Assembly: GCA_041397825.1 (NCBI GenBank)
Contig: JAWKVX010000005.1
Span: 124,001-188,000, forward strand
Direction: 5' to 3'
Length of the DNA: 64,000 nucleotides
Source: JANNSX01 sp041397825
GTDB lineage: Bacteria; Pseudomonadota; Alphaproteobacteria; Rhizobiales; Hyphomicrobiaceae
Shown piece by piece: positions 25,189 to 34,161 of this stretch. A program made the position numbers and the translations under genes. The notes under the pieces were generated by a model. The model had not been told where the DNA came from. It searched no databases and worked only from the letters and a program-made list of their open reading frames with translations. The first letter of the stretch is position 1. Every line of letters starts with the position of its first letter.

Positions 25189-26777
25189 CGGACGAACTCG
25201 AGCGCAGCGAAGGATTTCAAACCGGCGGCCCCGAGCACGGCCCCGCCTTCGACGAGACCCACAGCCGTCTCGACATCGGACGTCAGCATGCGATCCTCCT
25301 CAAGCATCGGCACATGTTCGCGCAAGAGCTTGAGCACACGCTCGAGCTCGGGGCTGGTCTTCAGGTTCCTCGGCTTCGGTCCCTTGAGCTTCGAGAAGCC
25401 GCGGCCATCCTTTCTGAGATCGATACCCTGGGCGGCAACCAGGAGCTCGATGCCGATGATCTTCGCCAGATTGGCATTCATCTCGACGAGGCGGCGGGCG
25501 GAATGCGCCGCCATCGAGACATGGTCTTCTTGATTGGCGGAGGTCGGCGTCGAGTCGATCGAGCCGGGAGTCGCCCGCTGCTTATTCTCGGCATAGAGCG
25601 CGGCGGCCGTGATCTCGGCCACCATGAAGCCTGAGTTGAGTCCCGGATCGGGCGCTAGGAACGCCGGCAGGTCGAAGTTCAAGGCCGGATCGACGAGTGT
25701 GGCGATGCGCCGTTCGACGATGGCGCCAATCTCCGAGATGGCCAGCGCGATCTGATCGGCCGCAAAGGCGACGGGCTCGGCATGGAAGTTCCCGCCCGAT
25801 ATGATCTCGGCGGTGTCTGCGAGAACGAGGGGATTGTCGGTGACGGCATTGGCCTCGATCTCGAGCGTGTGGGCGGCGCTGGCGAGAAGATCGAGGCAAG
25901 CCCCCATCACCTGTGGCTGGCAGCGGAAGCAATAGGGGTCCTGCACGCGCTCGTCCCCCTCGATGTGTGACCTGCGGATGATGCTGCCGTCCAGGAGTGT
26001 CATCAAGGTGTCTGCGGCGGCGCGTTGGCCGGCATGGCCGCGCAGTTTGTGAATTTCCGGCCGGAAGGGTGCGGTCGATGCCATCAGCGCATCGACGGAC
26101 ATGGCGCCGGTCGCCAGCGCCGTCGCTGCCAGGCGCCGCGCTTCGAAAAGGCCGACGATCGCATAGGCGGTGGAGAACTGTGTGCCGTTGATGAGGGCAA
26201 GGCCTTCCTTTGGTCCGAGCACGACCGGCTTCAGTCCGGCCTGTGCCAGCGCTTTGGCGGCCCTCATGCGCCTGCCTTCGACGAGGACATCGTCCTCACC
26301 AAGCATCGCCGCCGTCATATGCGCGAGCGGAGCGAGATCGCCGGAGGCGCCGACCGAGCCCTGTTGCGGCACGATCGGTGTGATGTTGTTGGCCAGCATG
26401 TCCTCGATCAGCTTGACGATGGCAGGCCGGATGCCGGACGCACCGTGGCCGAGAGAATTCAGTTTCAGCGCCATCATCAGACGAACGATCGGCTCGGGTG
26501 TCGGCGGTCCGACGCCGCAGCAGGTCGAGATAATCAGATTGCGCTGCAGCAACGCCGTATCCGCGGGTGGGATCTTGAAGGAGGCGTTCTTGCCGAAGCC
26601 CGTGTTGACGCCGTAGACCGGCGCCGATCCCGCCGCAGCGTCGGCGACCACCCGCGCCGAAGCTTGAATGGCCTTCAGGCATGACGTGTCGAGCTTGGTC
26701 GGAAGCCCCTGGCGGTAGATCGCCTCGAGATCGACCAGCCGGACTTTCCCCGGATGAAGTACGAAGGACTTAGGCAT
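25185..26777 (-). CDS. hutH: histidine ammonia-lyase
   Basis: A 530-residue histidase converting L-histidine to urocanate and ammonia. The self-made MIO cofactor triad Ala-Ser-Gly is at residues 144-146 in QQGSVGASGDLAPLAH, with VYGVNTGFGKN and EGDERVQDPYCFRCQPQVMG also conserved. The open frame extends to 26969, but ATG 26777 with GGAGAGG gives the normal N-terminus; the longer version would run deep into hutI. It overlaps hutI by eight bases. Length is about 20 residues longer than most histidases (about 510). Confidence 0.97.
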   Translation of the reverse strand: MPKSFVLHPGKVRLVDLEAIYRQGLPTKLDTSCLKAIQASARVVADAAAGSAPVYGVNTGFGKNASFKIPPADTALLQRNLIISTCCGVGPPTPEPIVRLMMALKLNSLGHGASGIRPAIVKLIEDMLANNITPIVPQQGSVGASGDLAPLAHMTAAMLGEDDVLVEGRRMRAAKALAQAGLKPVVLGPKEGLALINGTQFSTAYAIVGLFEARRLAATALATGAMSVDALMASTAPFRPEIHKLRGHAGQRAAADTLMTLLDGSIIRRSHIEGDERVQDPYCFRCQPQVMGACLDLLASAAHTLEIEANAVTDNPLVLADTAEIISGGNFHAEPVAFAADQIALAISEIGAIVERRIATLVDPALNFDLPAFLAPDPGLNSGFMVAEITAAALYAENKQRATPGSIDSTPTSANQEDHVSMAAHSARRLVEMNANLAKIIGIELLVAAQGIDLRKDGRGFSKLKGPKPRNLKTSPELERVLKLLREHVPMLEEDRMLTSDVETAVGLVEGGAVLGAAGLKSFAALEFVR

Positions 26778-27957
26778 TGCCTCTCCATATGCGGGAGTGG
26801 AGCGGATTGAAGCCGATGCGATAGGCGAGCTCGGCCGGTTCGGCGGCGTTCCAGATGGCGAGATCGCACAGTTTGCCAATCTCCAATGTGCCGCACTGGT
26901 CACCCAGACCCAAGGCTCGTGCCGCATGGCGCGTGACGCCGGTGAGCGCCTCCTCGGGCGTGAGGCCAAAGAAGGTGCAGGCCATGTTCATGGCGAGTAG
27001 GATCGAGGTCATCGGCGAGGAGCCCGGATTGCAGTCGGTCGCCACGGCGATCGGCACACTGGCTCTGCGCAGGAGATCGACAGGCGGCTTCCGCGTCTCT
27101 TTGATGAAGTAGAAGGCGCCGGGCAACAGCACGGCGACTGTGCCTGCGTCTTTCAGTGCGGCCACGCCCGCTTCGTCCAGATACTCGATATGGTCCGCCG
27201 AGAGCGCACCGAACTCTGCGGCCGCCATTGTTGCACCGCCGAGATTGGAAAGCTGCTCGGCGTGGATCTTGACCGGAAGGCCGAGTGACTTGGCCTTGGC
27301 GAAGACGCGGCGCGTCTGTTCGACGGAGAAGGCGATCCCTTCCGTGAAAGCGTCGACAGCGTCGGCCAGACCCTCGGCGAATGCGGCCGGGAGCTGGTGC
27401 TCGACGACGTCGGTGATGTAGGCGTCCTTATCCGTCGCGCCGGGCGGCATGGCGTGGGCGCCGAGATGCGTCGTCGCCACCGAGACGGAGCGTTCGCGCC
27501 CGAGCCGGCGCGCGGCGCGGAGCATCTTCAATTCGGTCTCGGTGTCGAGCCCGTATCCGGACTTGATCTCGATCGTCGTCACGCCTTCGCCGATGAGCGC
27601 ATCCAGTCTTGGCAACGATTGGCGGACGAGATCGTCCTCGCTCGCATCGCGCACGTTCTTGACCGTCGAGACGATGCCGCCGCCGGCGCGCGCCACCTCC
27701 TCGTAGCTCGCTCCTTCGAGCCGCATGCGCCATTCGTTGGCGCGATTGCCGGCATGAACAATGTGGGTATGGCAATCGATCAATCCGGGAGTGATGAGCC
27801 GGCCGCCACAATCGACCTTGTTGCCGGATTCAGGAGCGCTTGCGGCCTCGCCCACATAGACGATGCGCCCACTCTCGGAGGCGATCGCACCACGCTCGAT
27901 GAGAGCGCCCGTCCCGGTCCAGATCCGGGCCTCCGTCCATACCGTGTCTGCGGTCAT
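26770..27957 (-). CDS. hutI: imidazolonepropionase
   Basis: A 395-residue amidohydrolase-superfamily enzyme that opens the imidazolone ring to N-formiminoglutamate. Metal-site motifs are ITPGLIDCHTHIVHAGNRANEWRMR, LPVKIHAEQLSN (metal-binding His) and ALSADHIEYLDEAG, then VATDCNPGSSP. First gene of the minus-strand operon hutI-hutH-hutG. A HutC-type operator lies 27 bases upstream of the start. Confidence 0.97.
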   Translation of the reverse strand: MTADTVWTEARIWTGTGALIERGAIASESGRIVYVGEAASAPESGNKVDCGGRLITPGLIDCHTHIVHAGNRANEWRMRLEGASYEEVARAGGGIVSTVKNVRDASEDDLVRQSLPRLDALIGEGVTTIEIKSGYGLDTETELKMLRAARRLGRERSVSVATTHLGAHAMPPGATDKDAYITDVVEHQLPAAFAEGLADAVDAFTEGIAFSVEQTRRVFAKAKSLGLPVKIHAEQLSNLGGATMAAAEFGALSADHIEYLDEAGVAALKDAGTVAVLLPGAFYFIKETRKPPVDLLRRASVPIAVATDCNPGSSPMTSILLAMNMACTFFGLTPEEALTGVTRHAARALGLGDQCGTLEIGKLCDLAIWNAAEPAELAYRIGFNPLHSRIWRGNA

Positions 27958-27983
27958 GACCGCGCTTCCCTGGTCACTTCTTT

Positions 27984-27995
27984 TTGTCTATACAT
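27984..27995. promoter_or_regulatory. putative HutC operator between hutI and hutF
   Basis: TTGTCTATACAT contains the near-palindrome TGTCTATACA, which fits the TGTNTAnACA-type sites known for HutC regulators of Pseudomonas and Enterobacteria. It lies in the 60-base divergent gap, placed to control both hutIHG and hutFC. No second copy was seen upstream of hutU. Confidence 0.6.
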
Positions 27996-28017
27996 AATCT
28001 GACATGGGAGACGAGGC

Positions 28018-29376
28018 ATGAGCAAGCTGTTTTTCGAACGCGCATTGTTGCCGGAGGGGTGGGCCGGGAATGTGCTGATCGAGATCGATGCGGATGGGCG
28101 CATCGCTTCCTCGAGCGCCGACGCCTCACCGGAGACGGCGGACGAGCGTCACGCGATCGCCGTGCCTGGTCTTGCCAATCTCCACAGTCATGCGTTCCAG
28201 CGTGGGATGGCGGGATTGGCCGAGACGGCTGGTCCGACGCGCGACAGCTTCTGGACTTGGCGTCAGGTGATGTACCGGTTCCTCGAGCGCCTGATGCCTG
28301 AGGATGTCGAGGTCGTCGCCGCCCAACTCTATGTCGAGATGCTCGAGACAGGCTTTACCTCGGTCGGTGAGTTCCACTATCTCCATCACGCTCCGGATGG
28401 GACCTGGTATGACGATCCGGCCGAGATGGCGGGCCGCATTGTGGCGGCCGCAGGACGGACCGGCATTGGCCTCACCCTGATGCCGGTGTTCTACGCCCAA
28501 GGCGGTTTCGGCGGCGAGCCTGTCCAGGCCCAGCAGCGCCGCTTCGTCTCGACGGTCGAGAGCTACGCGAGACTTCACGCGGGGGCCGCGCGCCACATTC
28601 GCGAACTGCCACATGCGGTAATCGGCCTTGCGCCGCACTCGCTCCGCGCCGTTACGCCCGCGTCCCTCGCCTCGATCACGGATCGTTTCGAGGGCGGTCC
28701 GATTCACATCCACATCGCCGAGCAGACGAAGGAGGTCGAGGATTGTCGGGCGTGGTCCGGTACGACGCCGGTCGCCTGGCTGTTGGCAAACCGGCCTGTC
28801 GACCGGCGCTGGTGTCTCGTGCATGCAACCCACATGACGGAGGCGGAGACGGTCGCCATGGCCAACTCCGGTGCGGTGGCCGGGCTATGCCCTCAGACCG
28901 AGGCCAATCTCGGCGACGGCATCTTCAGCGGCCCAGCATTCTTCGCCGCCGCCGGCCGTTTCGGCATAGGTACCGACAGTCATATCCGCGTCGATGCCGC
29001 CGAGGAGATGCGGACTCTCGAATACAGTCAGCGGCTTCGCGATCGGGCCCGCAACGTGCTTGCCGTCGAGGGGCGCTCGACAGGGCGAGCGCTCTACGAG
29101 GTCGCGTGCCGCGATGGCGCGCTTGCGATCGGCCGGGGCGCGGGCATTCTCGCCGCCGGCGCGCTCGCTGACATCATCACTCTCGATGCCGAGCATCCGC
29201 TACTGGTCGGGCGAAAGGACGACACCATCCTCGACAGCTGGCTTTTCTCGGGCGATCGCAGTCTGGTCCGGGACGTCTGGGTGGCGGGTCGTCCGGTGGT
29301 CAGGGCCGGCCGCCATCCGGCGCGGGATGCGATCGCGCGGCGTTTCGCGCTTACCATGCGCCGGCTTGCGGAGTAG
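28018..29376 (+). CDS. hutF: formimidoylglutamate deiminase
   Basis: A 452-residue amidohydrolase that converts N-formiminoglutamate to N-formylglutamate, the branch that pairs with hutG. Motifs are GLANLHSHAFQRGMAGLAET (HxH), FWTWRQVMYRFLERL, HIHIAEQTKEVEDC, LVHATHMTEAE and GIGTDSHIRVDAAEEMR. Presence of HutF with HutG shows the five-step route through formylglutamate rather than direct formiminoglutamase. Three bases separate it from hutC. Confidence 0.96.
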   Translation: MSKLFFERALLPEGWAGNVLIEIDADGRIASSSADASPETADERHAIAVPGLANLHSHAFQRGMAGLAETAGPTRDSFWTWRQVMYRFLERLMPEDVEVVAAQLYVEMLETGFTSVGEFHYLHHAPDGTWYDDPAEMAGRIVAAAGRTGIGLTLMPVFYAQGGFGGEPVQAQQRRFVSTVESYARLHAGAARHIRELPHAVIGLAPHSLRAVTPASLASITDRFEGGPIHIHIAEQTKEVEDCRAWSGTTPVAWLLANRPVDRRWCLVHATHMTEAETVAMANSGAVAGLCPQTEANLGDGIFSGPAFFAAAGRFGIGTDSHIRVDAAEEMRTLEYSQRLRDRARNVLAVEGRSTGRALYEVACRDGALAIGRGAGILAAGALADIITLDAEHPLLVGRKDDTILDSWLFSGDRSLVRDVWVAGRPVVRAGRHPARDAIARRFALTMRRLAE

Positions 29377-29379
29377 CTC

Positions 29380-30129
29380 ATGACCGGGACGTTTGTACTG
29401 GACGGGCAGGGCCCGCTCTACGAGCAGATTCGGCGCGCGCTTGCCAAGCCGATCCTCGAAGGGCGCTGGCCTCCCGGCGTGAAACTGCCGTCCGAGCATG
29501 AGCTAACCGGTCTCACCGGCGCATCGCGCATGACGGTCAACAAGGCACTGCATCGCATGGCTGAGGACGGCCTGATCGTCCGCCGTCGCAAGGCCGGAAC
29601 CTTCGTCGCCCGGCCGACGGACGAGCATGCGGTCATGCGGATCGCCGACCTGGCCGACGAGATTCGCGCGGCAGGCCATGTCTATGGCTACCGGCTTCTG
29701 ACCGAGCGCCAGACCCGCATGCCGGCCCGACTTCGAGAGGCCCTCGATCTCGAGCGCCCCGAAGCTGCCCTCGTGCTGACGTCGCTGCATCTGGCCGATG
29801 GCGAGCCCGCCGTCCACGAGGAGCGCTGGATCTCGCTCGTCACGGTTCCGGAGGCACGGGGCGCCGACTTCGCCCGCGAGCCAGCGGGGCGCTTCCTGCT
29901 CGCGCATGTGGCCTGGACACGGGCGCGGCACACGATCAGCGCGGTCGAGGCTGGCAAGAGCCTGGCGTCGCAGCTCCGCATCCCGACGGGTGCCGCATGT
30001 CTTGTGGTCGAGCGGACAACGTGGCGGGAGCGGCGGCCTGTAACCTTCGTGCGCCTGACCTATCCCGGGCATCGGCATCGGCTCGTCGGCTGGTTCCGGC
30101 CGGGCGAGAGCCTCAATGCAGGCGGATGA
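29380..30129 (+). CDS. hutC: GntR-family histidine utilisation repressor
   Basis: A 249-residue regulator. The N-terminal GntR winged helix is PLYEQIRRALAKPILEGRWPPGVKLPSEHELTGLTGASRMTVNKALHRMAEDGLIVRRRKAGTFVA. The C-terminal UTRA ligand domain contains ALVLTSLHLADGEPAVHEERWISL and ends in the HutC-type TWRERRPVTFVRLTYPGHRHRLVGWF. In the family urocanate is the inducer. It is in operon with hutF. Its last 17 bases overlap the convergent transporter gene. Confidence 0.95.
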   Translation: MTGTFVLDGQGPLYEQIRRALAKPILEGRWPPGVKLPSEHELTGLTGASRMTVNKALHRMAEDGLIVRRRKAGTFVARPTDEHAVMRIADLADEIRAAGHVYGYRLLTERQTRMPARLREALDLERPEAALVLTSLHLADGEPAVHEERWISLVTVPEARGADFAREPAGRFLLAHVAWTRARHTISAVEAGKSLASQLRIPTGAACLVVERTTWRERRPVTFVRLTYPGHRHRLVGWFRPGESLNAGG

Positions 30130-30955
30130 AGATCGCGCCGAGCGCCACGAGACAGGCCGAGGCGATTCGCACCGCTCGCAGCGGCTCCTTGAGCAACAAC
30201 CAAGCAAAGAAGGCGCCGAAGACTACGCTCGTTTCGCGTAGTGCGGCGACGAGGCCGATGGGCGCTTGGGTCATGGCCCAGATGGCGATCCAATAGGACG
30301 CGATCGACAGGATGCCACCGAGCAGCATGACACGCCAGTTGACGCGAGCAGCCCTCAGGAGTTGGGCGCCCTGCCGCCAGCTGCCGTATATCGCCATGAC
30401 GATTCCGTCGATCAGGAACAGCCAGGCCGTGTAGGCATGAGGTGAGCCGGAGAGACGGCCACCGAGACCATCCGCCAGCGAATAGGCCGTGATCGACAAG
30501 GCGGTCAGCAGGGCGAAGCCAACCGCCCGCCGGTCGGAATCAAGAGCCTGGCCGCCCCTGAGCGAGAGCAGCAGGATGCCGGTCGTGATGATCACGACGC
30601 CAAGCCAGCCGCTCAATCCGAGCGTCTCGCCGAGCCATAGGGTCCCGATCAACGCCGTCATGACGGGAGCGGCGCCGCGGGCGATGGGATAGACTTGCCC
30701 GAGGTCGCCGGCCCGGTAGGCCTCGCTCAGCGCGGCATTGTAGACGATGTGCAATGCCACGGACGCGGCGAGATAGGGCCAGGATGGGGCGGCCGGGATA
30801 CCGAACGCAATGACCAGAGGTATTGCGGCGACGCCGGCAGCGGCGGCAAGCCCCGAGATGGCCGTCAGCGGGTCCAGCCTGAGCTTGACGGCGGTGTTCC
30901 AGCCGGCATGACAGGCTGCCCCGACGAGCACCGCGGCGAAGACGAAGAGTTCCAT
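30113..30955 (-). CDS. EamA/DMT-family transporter
   Basis: A 280-residue membrane protein with ten predicted hydrophobic helices arranged as two EamA repeats. The second ends in APIGLVAALRETSVVFGAFFAWLLLKEPLRAVRIASACLVALGAIFIRL, which is the usual EamA closing motif (E.S.....L.....L.E). The start region is MELFVFAAVLVGAACHAGWN. It probably exports an amino acid or other metabolite. It is convergent with hutC and overlaps it by 17 bases. Confidence 0.85.
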   Translation of the reverse strand: MELFVFAAVLVGAACHAGWNTAVKLRLDPLTAISGLAAAAGVAAIPLVIAFGIPAAPSWPYLAASVALHIVYNAALSEAYRAGDLGQVYPIARGAAPVMTALIGTLWLGETLGLSGWLGVVIITTGILLLSLRGGQALDSDRRAVGFALLTALSITAYSLADGLGGRLSGSPHAYTAWLFLIDGIVMAIYGSWRQGAQLLRAARVNWRVMLLGGILSIASYWIAIWAMTQAPIGLVAALRETSVVFGAFFAWLLLKEPLRAVRIASACLVALGAIFIRLH

Positions 30956-31047
30956 GGGATGCGGCTCGGCGCGGCCGATGCCGCATCCTTTCTATGACAG
31001 CTTTGCGACAGTCCGCCTAGGGTGCAGACGGCCGCATCGCGCAAGGC

Positions 31048-32166
31048 CTATTGCTTCAGGACTTTCATCTCTTCCCAGAGCTTGATCTGCTCGGCGAGGA
31101 TCTCGGAGGGGACCGTCGGGAAGAGGATGGCGCTCGCCATATGCTCCATCGGGTCGGTGATGCCCATCGCCTTGACGGCGGCGGGATCAGCGGCGGCGAA
31201 GGACTTGGCGTTGGCGTGGCCGTAGCCGCTGCCCTCGATCAGCGTCTTGCCGGTCTCGGGCGACAGCCAAGCGTCGACGAAGTCGTGCGCGGCGGCCATG
31301 TCGCCCTTGCCCGAATTCAGGATCGTCATTCCGCAGTACCATGTGAAGTAGCCTTCCTTCGGCTTGGCATAGGCGACCGGAATGCCCTGGGCCTGCAGGT
31401 TCTTCGGTGTATCGTTCCAGGCATAGGCGGCGACGATTTCGCCAGTCGCGAGCGCTTGGGACATGCTCGTCGGGTCGTCCCAGAGGAAGCGGCTGTTCTT
31501 GACCATCTTCTCGATCGTCGGTTTCAGGCCCTGCAGTTGCTCACCCTTGATCATGAAAGCGTCATCGGACTTCATGCCGTCCAACATGGCGCTGATGGCA
31601 ATGGTCACCTCGTTGTTCAACATCGAGACCTTGCCGGCATACTTGTCGTCCGTAAAAATCCCCCACGACTCGTTGCTCTTGAAGTCGTCATCAACGAGAT
31701 CGGGACGATAGGCGATGGAGGAGTTACCCCAGTCGGCCGGCGCCATGATGACGGCTCCGTCCTTGACGACGCCATCCGCGGTCTGCAGCGAGGGGAAGAT
31801 ATCGTTCCAATTGGAGAGCTTGGAGGTATCGATCGGAGTGACCAGGTTGGCTTCGACGAAGCGGCCGACCGAATAATTGCAGGGGTGCATCATGTCGGCC
31901 GCGAAGCCGCCACGCACTTTCTGCAAGGCCTCCTCCTCGCCCGAGAAGATCGAGAACGCCGGCGGACCGCCATGCTTGTCGACGTAGGGCTTGTAGTAGT
32001 CCGGTGCATCATAGCCCGCCCATTCGAGCACGGTCAGCTCGCCTTCGGCATTGGCAAAGGCCGGCAGCGTCACCATGCCGACTCCGAAAGCGGCTGCGCC
32101 TTTCAGCATCGAGCGCCGAGAGATCTTGCCCTGGGCCATGCGGTCGATGAATTTGATGCGGTTCAT
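31048..32166 (-). CDS. spermidine/putrescine-type ABC importer binding protein, Tat signal
   Basis: A 372-residue extracellular binding protein of the PotD/PotF class. The frame is open up to 32553, but ATG 32166 has GGAGG upstream and gives a real signal: NRIKFIDRMAQGKISRRSMLKGAAAFGVGMVTLPAFANAE, with a twin-arginine motif SRRSMLKG. The mature part opens GELTVLEWAGYDAPDYYKPYV. Late motifs EIVAAYAWNDTPKNLQ and DFVDAWLSPETGKTLIEGSGYGHAN match the family. It is divergent from the permease/ATPase operon across 207 bases. Confidence 0.9.
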   Translation of the reverse strand: MNRIKFIDRMAQGKISRRSMLKGAAAFGVGMVTLPAFANAEGELTVLEWAGYDAPDYYKPYVDKHGGPPAFSIFSGEEEALQKVRGGFAADMMHPCNYSVGRFVEANLVTPIDTSKLSNWNDIFPSLQTADGVVKDGAVIMAPADWGNSSIAYRPDLVDDDFKSNESWGIFTDDKYAGKVSMLNNEVTIAISAMLDGMKSDDAFMIKGEQLQGLKPTIEKMVKNSRFLWDDPTSMSQALATGEIVAAYAWNDTPKNLQAQGIPVAYAKPKEGYFTWYCGMTILNSGKGDMAAAHDFVDAWLSPETGKTLIEGSGYGHANAKSFAAADPAAVKAMGITDPMEHMASAILFPTVPSEILAEQIKLWEEMKVLKQ

Positions 32167-32373
32167 AGGGTCCTCCCTGGGGTTCAATGGACACTGCCGG
32201 TCCCGGTCGTCCGGTCGATTAGCTGCCGGTTGAATGAGCTTGTCAATCGCCGGAATGACGCTCAAGAACAAGTGCGGTGCCACATGGTTGACAGCCCCTC
32301 GCCATGCCGTGCCACAGTGCGCCCAGAGGTGCCCCACAGGACATCCGAGGTCTGACAGGTCGGAGCGGAGAGG

Positions 32374-33348
32374 ATGACGGCAGCTGGCGTCGGAAGGGGG
32401 CTTGGTCACGCTGCCGAAATGCGCCGGCTGCCCGTGCTGCAACGGCTGCCCTGGCTCGCCGGCTATCTGTTGATGTCGCCGACGATCGTCGTCGTTCTGG
32501 CGATGCTGATCGCGCCCCTCGTCGCCCTGCTCGTCATCAGCTTCTGGACGCAAGCCGGCTTCGAATTCGACAAGACCTGGACGATCGCGCGGTATGTGAG
32601 CCTGTTCGCTCCGGGTGACGGCATCACCTGGATGGGCATTCCCTTTCCGCTTGCCAATCCCGTCTACGCCATCCTGATGGTGAAGTCGCTCTTCATGTCG
32701 CTGTTCACCACCATCAGCGTCGTGCTGTTCGCCTATCCGATGGCCTACTTCCTCGCCTTCCGTGTCACCCGGTACAAGATCCTCTGGCTGATCCTGATCA
32801 CGGTGCCGTTCTGGACGAGCTACCTCCTCCGTGTGTTCTCATGGAAGATCATCCTCGGCTTCAACGGCGCCATCAATTCCGCGCTCATGAGCATCGGCAT
32901 CATCGACCAGCCGCTCGAATTTCTGGTCTACAATATGTGGGCGGTCGTCATCACGCTGACCCATGCCTGGGCGGCCTTCGCCATCCTGCCGATCTATGTG
33001 TCGCTCGACAAGATCGACCGATCGCTGCTCGAGGCCGCGACGGATCTGGGCGACCGGCCGTGGCAGCGTTTCCTCAGGGTCACCCTGCCGCTGTCGATGC
33101 CAGGAACCATCTCGGCAGCCCTCCTCGTCTTCATCCCGACGGTCGGCGATTACGTCACGCCGACACTCGTCGGCGGCACCGGCGGCAGCATGATCGGCAA
33201 TGCCATCCAGAACCTGTTCGGCAAGCAGAACGACTGGCCTCTGGGGGCCGCGGTCTCGGTGACAATGATGGTGATCGTCGCCATCGTCGTGCTGACCTTT
33301 CTGTGGCTCGTCGGTTACCGCGAGATGCAGCGGAAGCGGGGAGCCTGA
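32374..33348 (+). CDS. spermidine/putrescine-type ABC permease (PotB-like)
   Basis: A 324-residue permease (BPD_transp_1) with six or more hydrophobic helices. The cytoplasmic EAA loop is SLLEAATDLGDRPWQRFLRVTLPLSMPGTISAALLVF. TSYLLRVFSWKIILGFNGAINS matches PotB. ATG 32374 has GGAG further upstream. The N-terminal 25 residues before LPWLAGYLLMSPTIVVVL are polar and may be partly untranslated. Three bases separate it from the second permease. Confidence 0.9.
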   Translation: MTAAGVGRGLGHAAEMRRLPVLQRLPWLAGYLLMSPTIVVVLAMLIAPLVALLVISFWTQAGFEFDKTWTIARYVSLFAPGDGITWMGIPFPLANPVYAILMVKSLFMSLFTTISVVLFAYPMAYFLAFRVTRYKILWLILITVPFWTSYLLRVFSWKIILGFNGAINSALMSIGIIDQPLEFLVYNMWAVVITLTHAWAAFAILPIYVSLDKIDRSLLEAATDLGDRPWQRFLRVTLPLSMPGTISAALLVFIPTVGDYVTPTLVGGTGGSMIGNAIQNLFGKQNDWPLGAAVSVTMMVIVAIVVLTFLWLVGYREMQRKRGA

Positions 33349-33351
33349 GGC

Positions 33352-34155
33352 ATGCGGCGCGGACCAGACCTGCTGACCGGCTACGGCATCGCTTTCATCA
33401 TCTTCCTCTATGGCCCGCTGCTGCTCATGGCGATGTTCTCGTTCAATGACAGCATCTTCGCCGTTTTCCCGATCAAGGGATTCACCACCAAGGCCTATCA
33501 TGCCCTGGCCAACACGCCCGCGCTGCACCATGCGTTGTGGAACAGTCTCAAGGTCGCAATCGTCGTCTCGGTGGTCTCGACCTTGTTCGGGCTGCTGGCC
33601 GCACTCGCCGTGACGCGGTTCAAATTGCCCGGCAGCGGTCCCGTCATGGGAGCGATCATGGTGCCACTGGTCATTCCCGTCATCATCCTCGGCATCGGCC
33701 TCTTGATCGTCATCCGCAAGGTGCTCGGTTTCGAGCTCGGCCTCTGGGCGGTCGGCTCCGGGCATGTCCTGCTATGCATTCCCTATTGCCTCCTCACTCT
33801 GGTCTCCCGCCTCGAAGGGTTCGACAAGAGCCTCAACGAGGCTTCCGCCGATCTCGGCGAAAGGCCGATGATGACCTTCTGGCGCGTGACGCTGCCGCTG
33901 GCTCTGCCAGGCATCGTCTCGAGCCTGCTGCTCGCCTTCACGGTCTCCTTCGACGAGTTCGTGCTGGCGGTCTTTCTTTCCGGAACGGAATCGACCCTGC
34001 CGGTCTACCTGTGGGGCGCGCTCCGCTTTCCCAACCAGCTGCCCGGCCTCTTGGCGCTGGGCACCACCATTCTCGTCGTCTCGACCATCATCGTCGTCAC
34101 CTCGGAGCTGCTGCGGCGCCGCGGCATGCAGCCGGGCGACAAGGAAGGAATCTGA
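33352..34155 (+). CDS. spermidine/putrescine-type ABC permease (PotC-like)
   Basis: A 267-residue permease. It opens LLTGYGIAFIIFLYGPLLLMAMFSFNDS, typical of PotC. The EAA loop is SLNEASADLGERPMMTFWRVTLPLALPGIVSSLLLAFTVSFDEF, where VSFDEFVLAVFLSGTESTLPVYLWGALR is also a PotC hallmark. Six bases lie before the ATPase gene. Confidence 0.92.
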   Translation: MRRGPDLLTGYGIAFIIFLYGPLLLMAMFSFNDSIFAVFPIKGFTTKAYHALANTPALHHALWNSLKVAIVVSVVSTLFGLLAALAVTRFKLPGSGPVMGAIMVPLVIPVIILGIGLLIVIRKVLGFELGLWAVGSGHVLLCIPYCLLTLVSRLEGFDKSLNEASADLGERPMMTFWRVTLPLALPGIVSSLLLAFTVSFDEFVLAVFLSGTESTLPVYLWGALRFPNQLPGLLALGTTILVVSTIIVVTSELLRRRGMQPGDKEGI

Positions 34156-34161
34156 GAGCTC

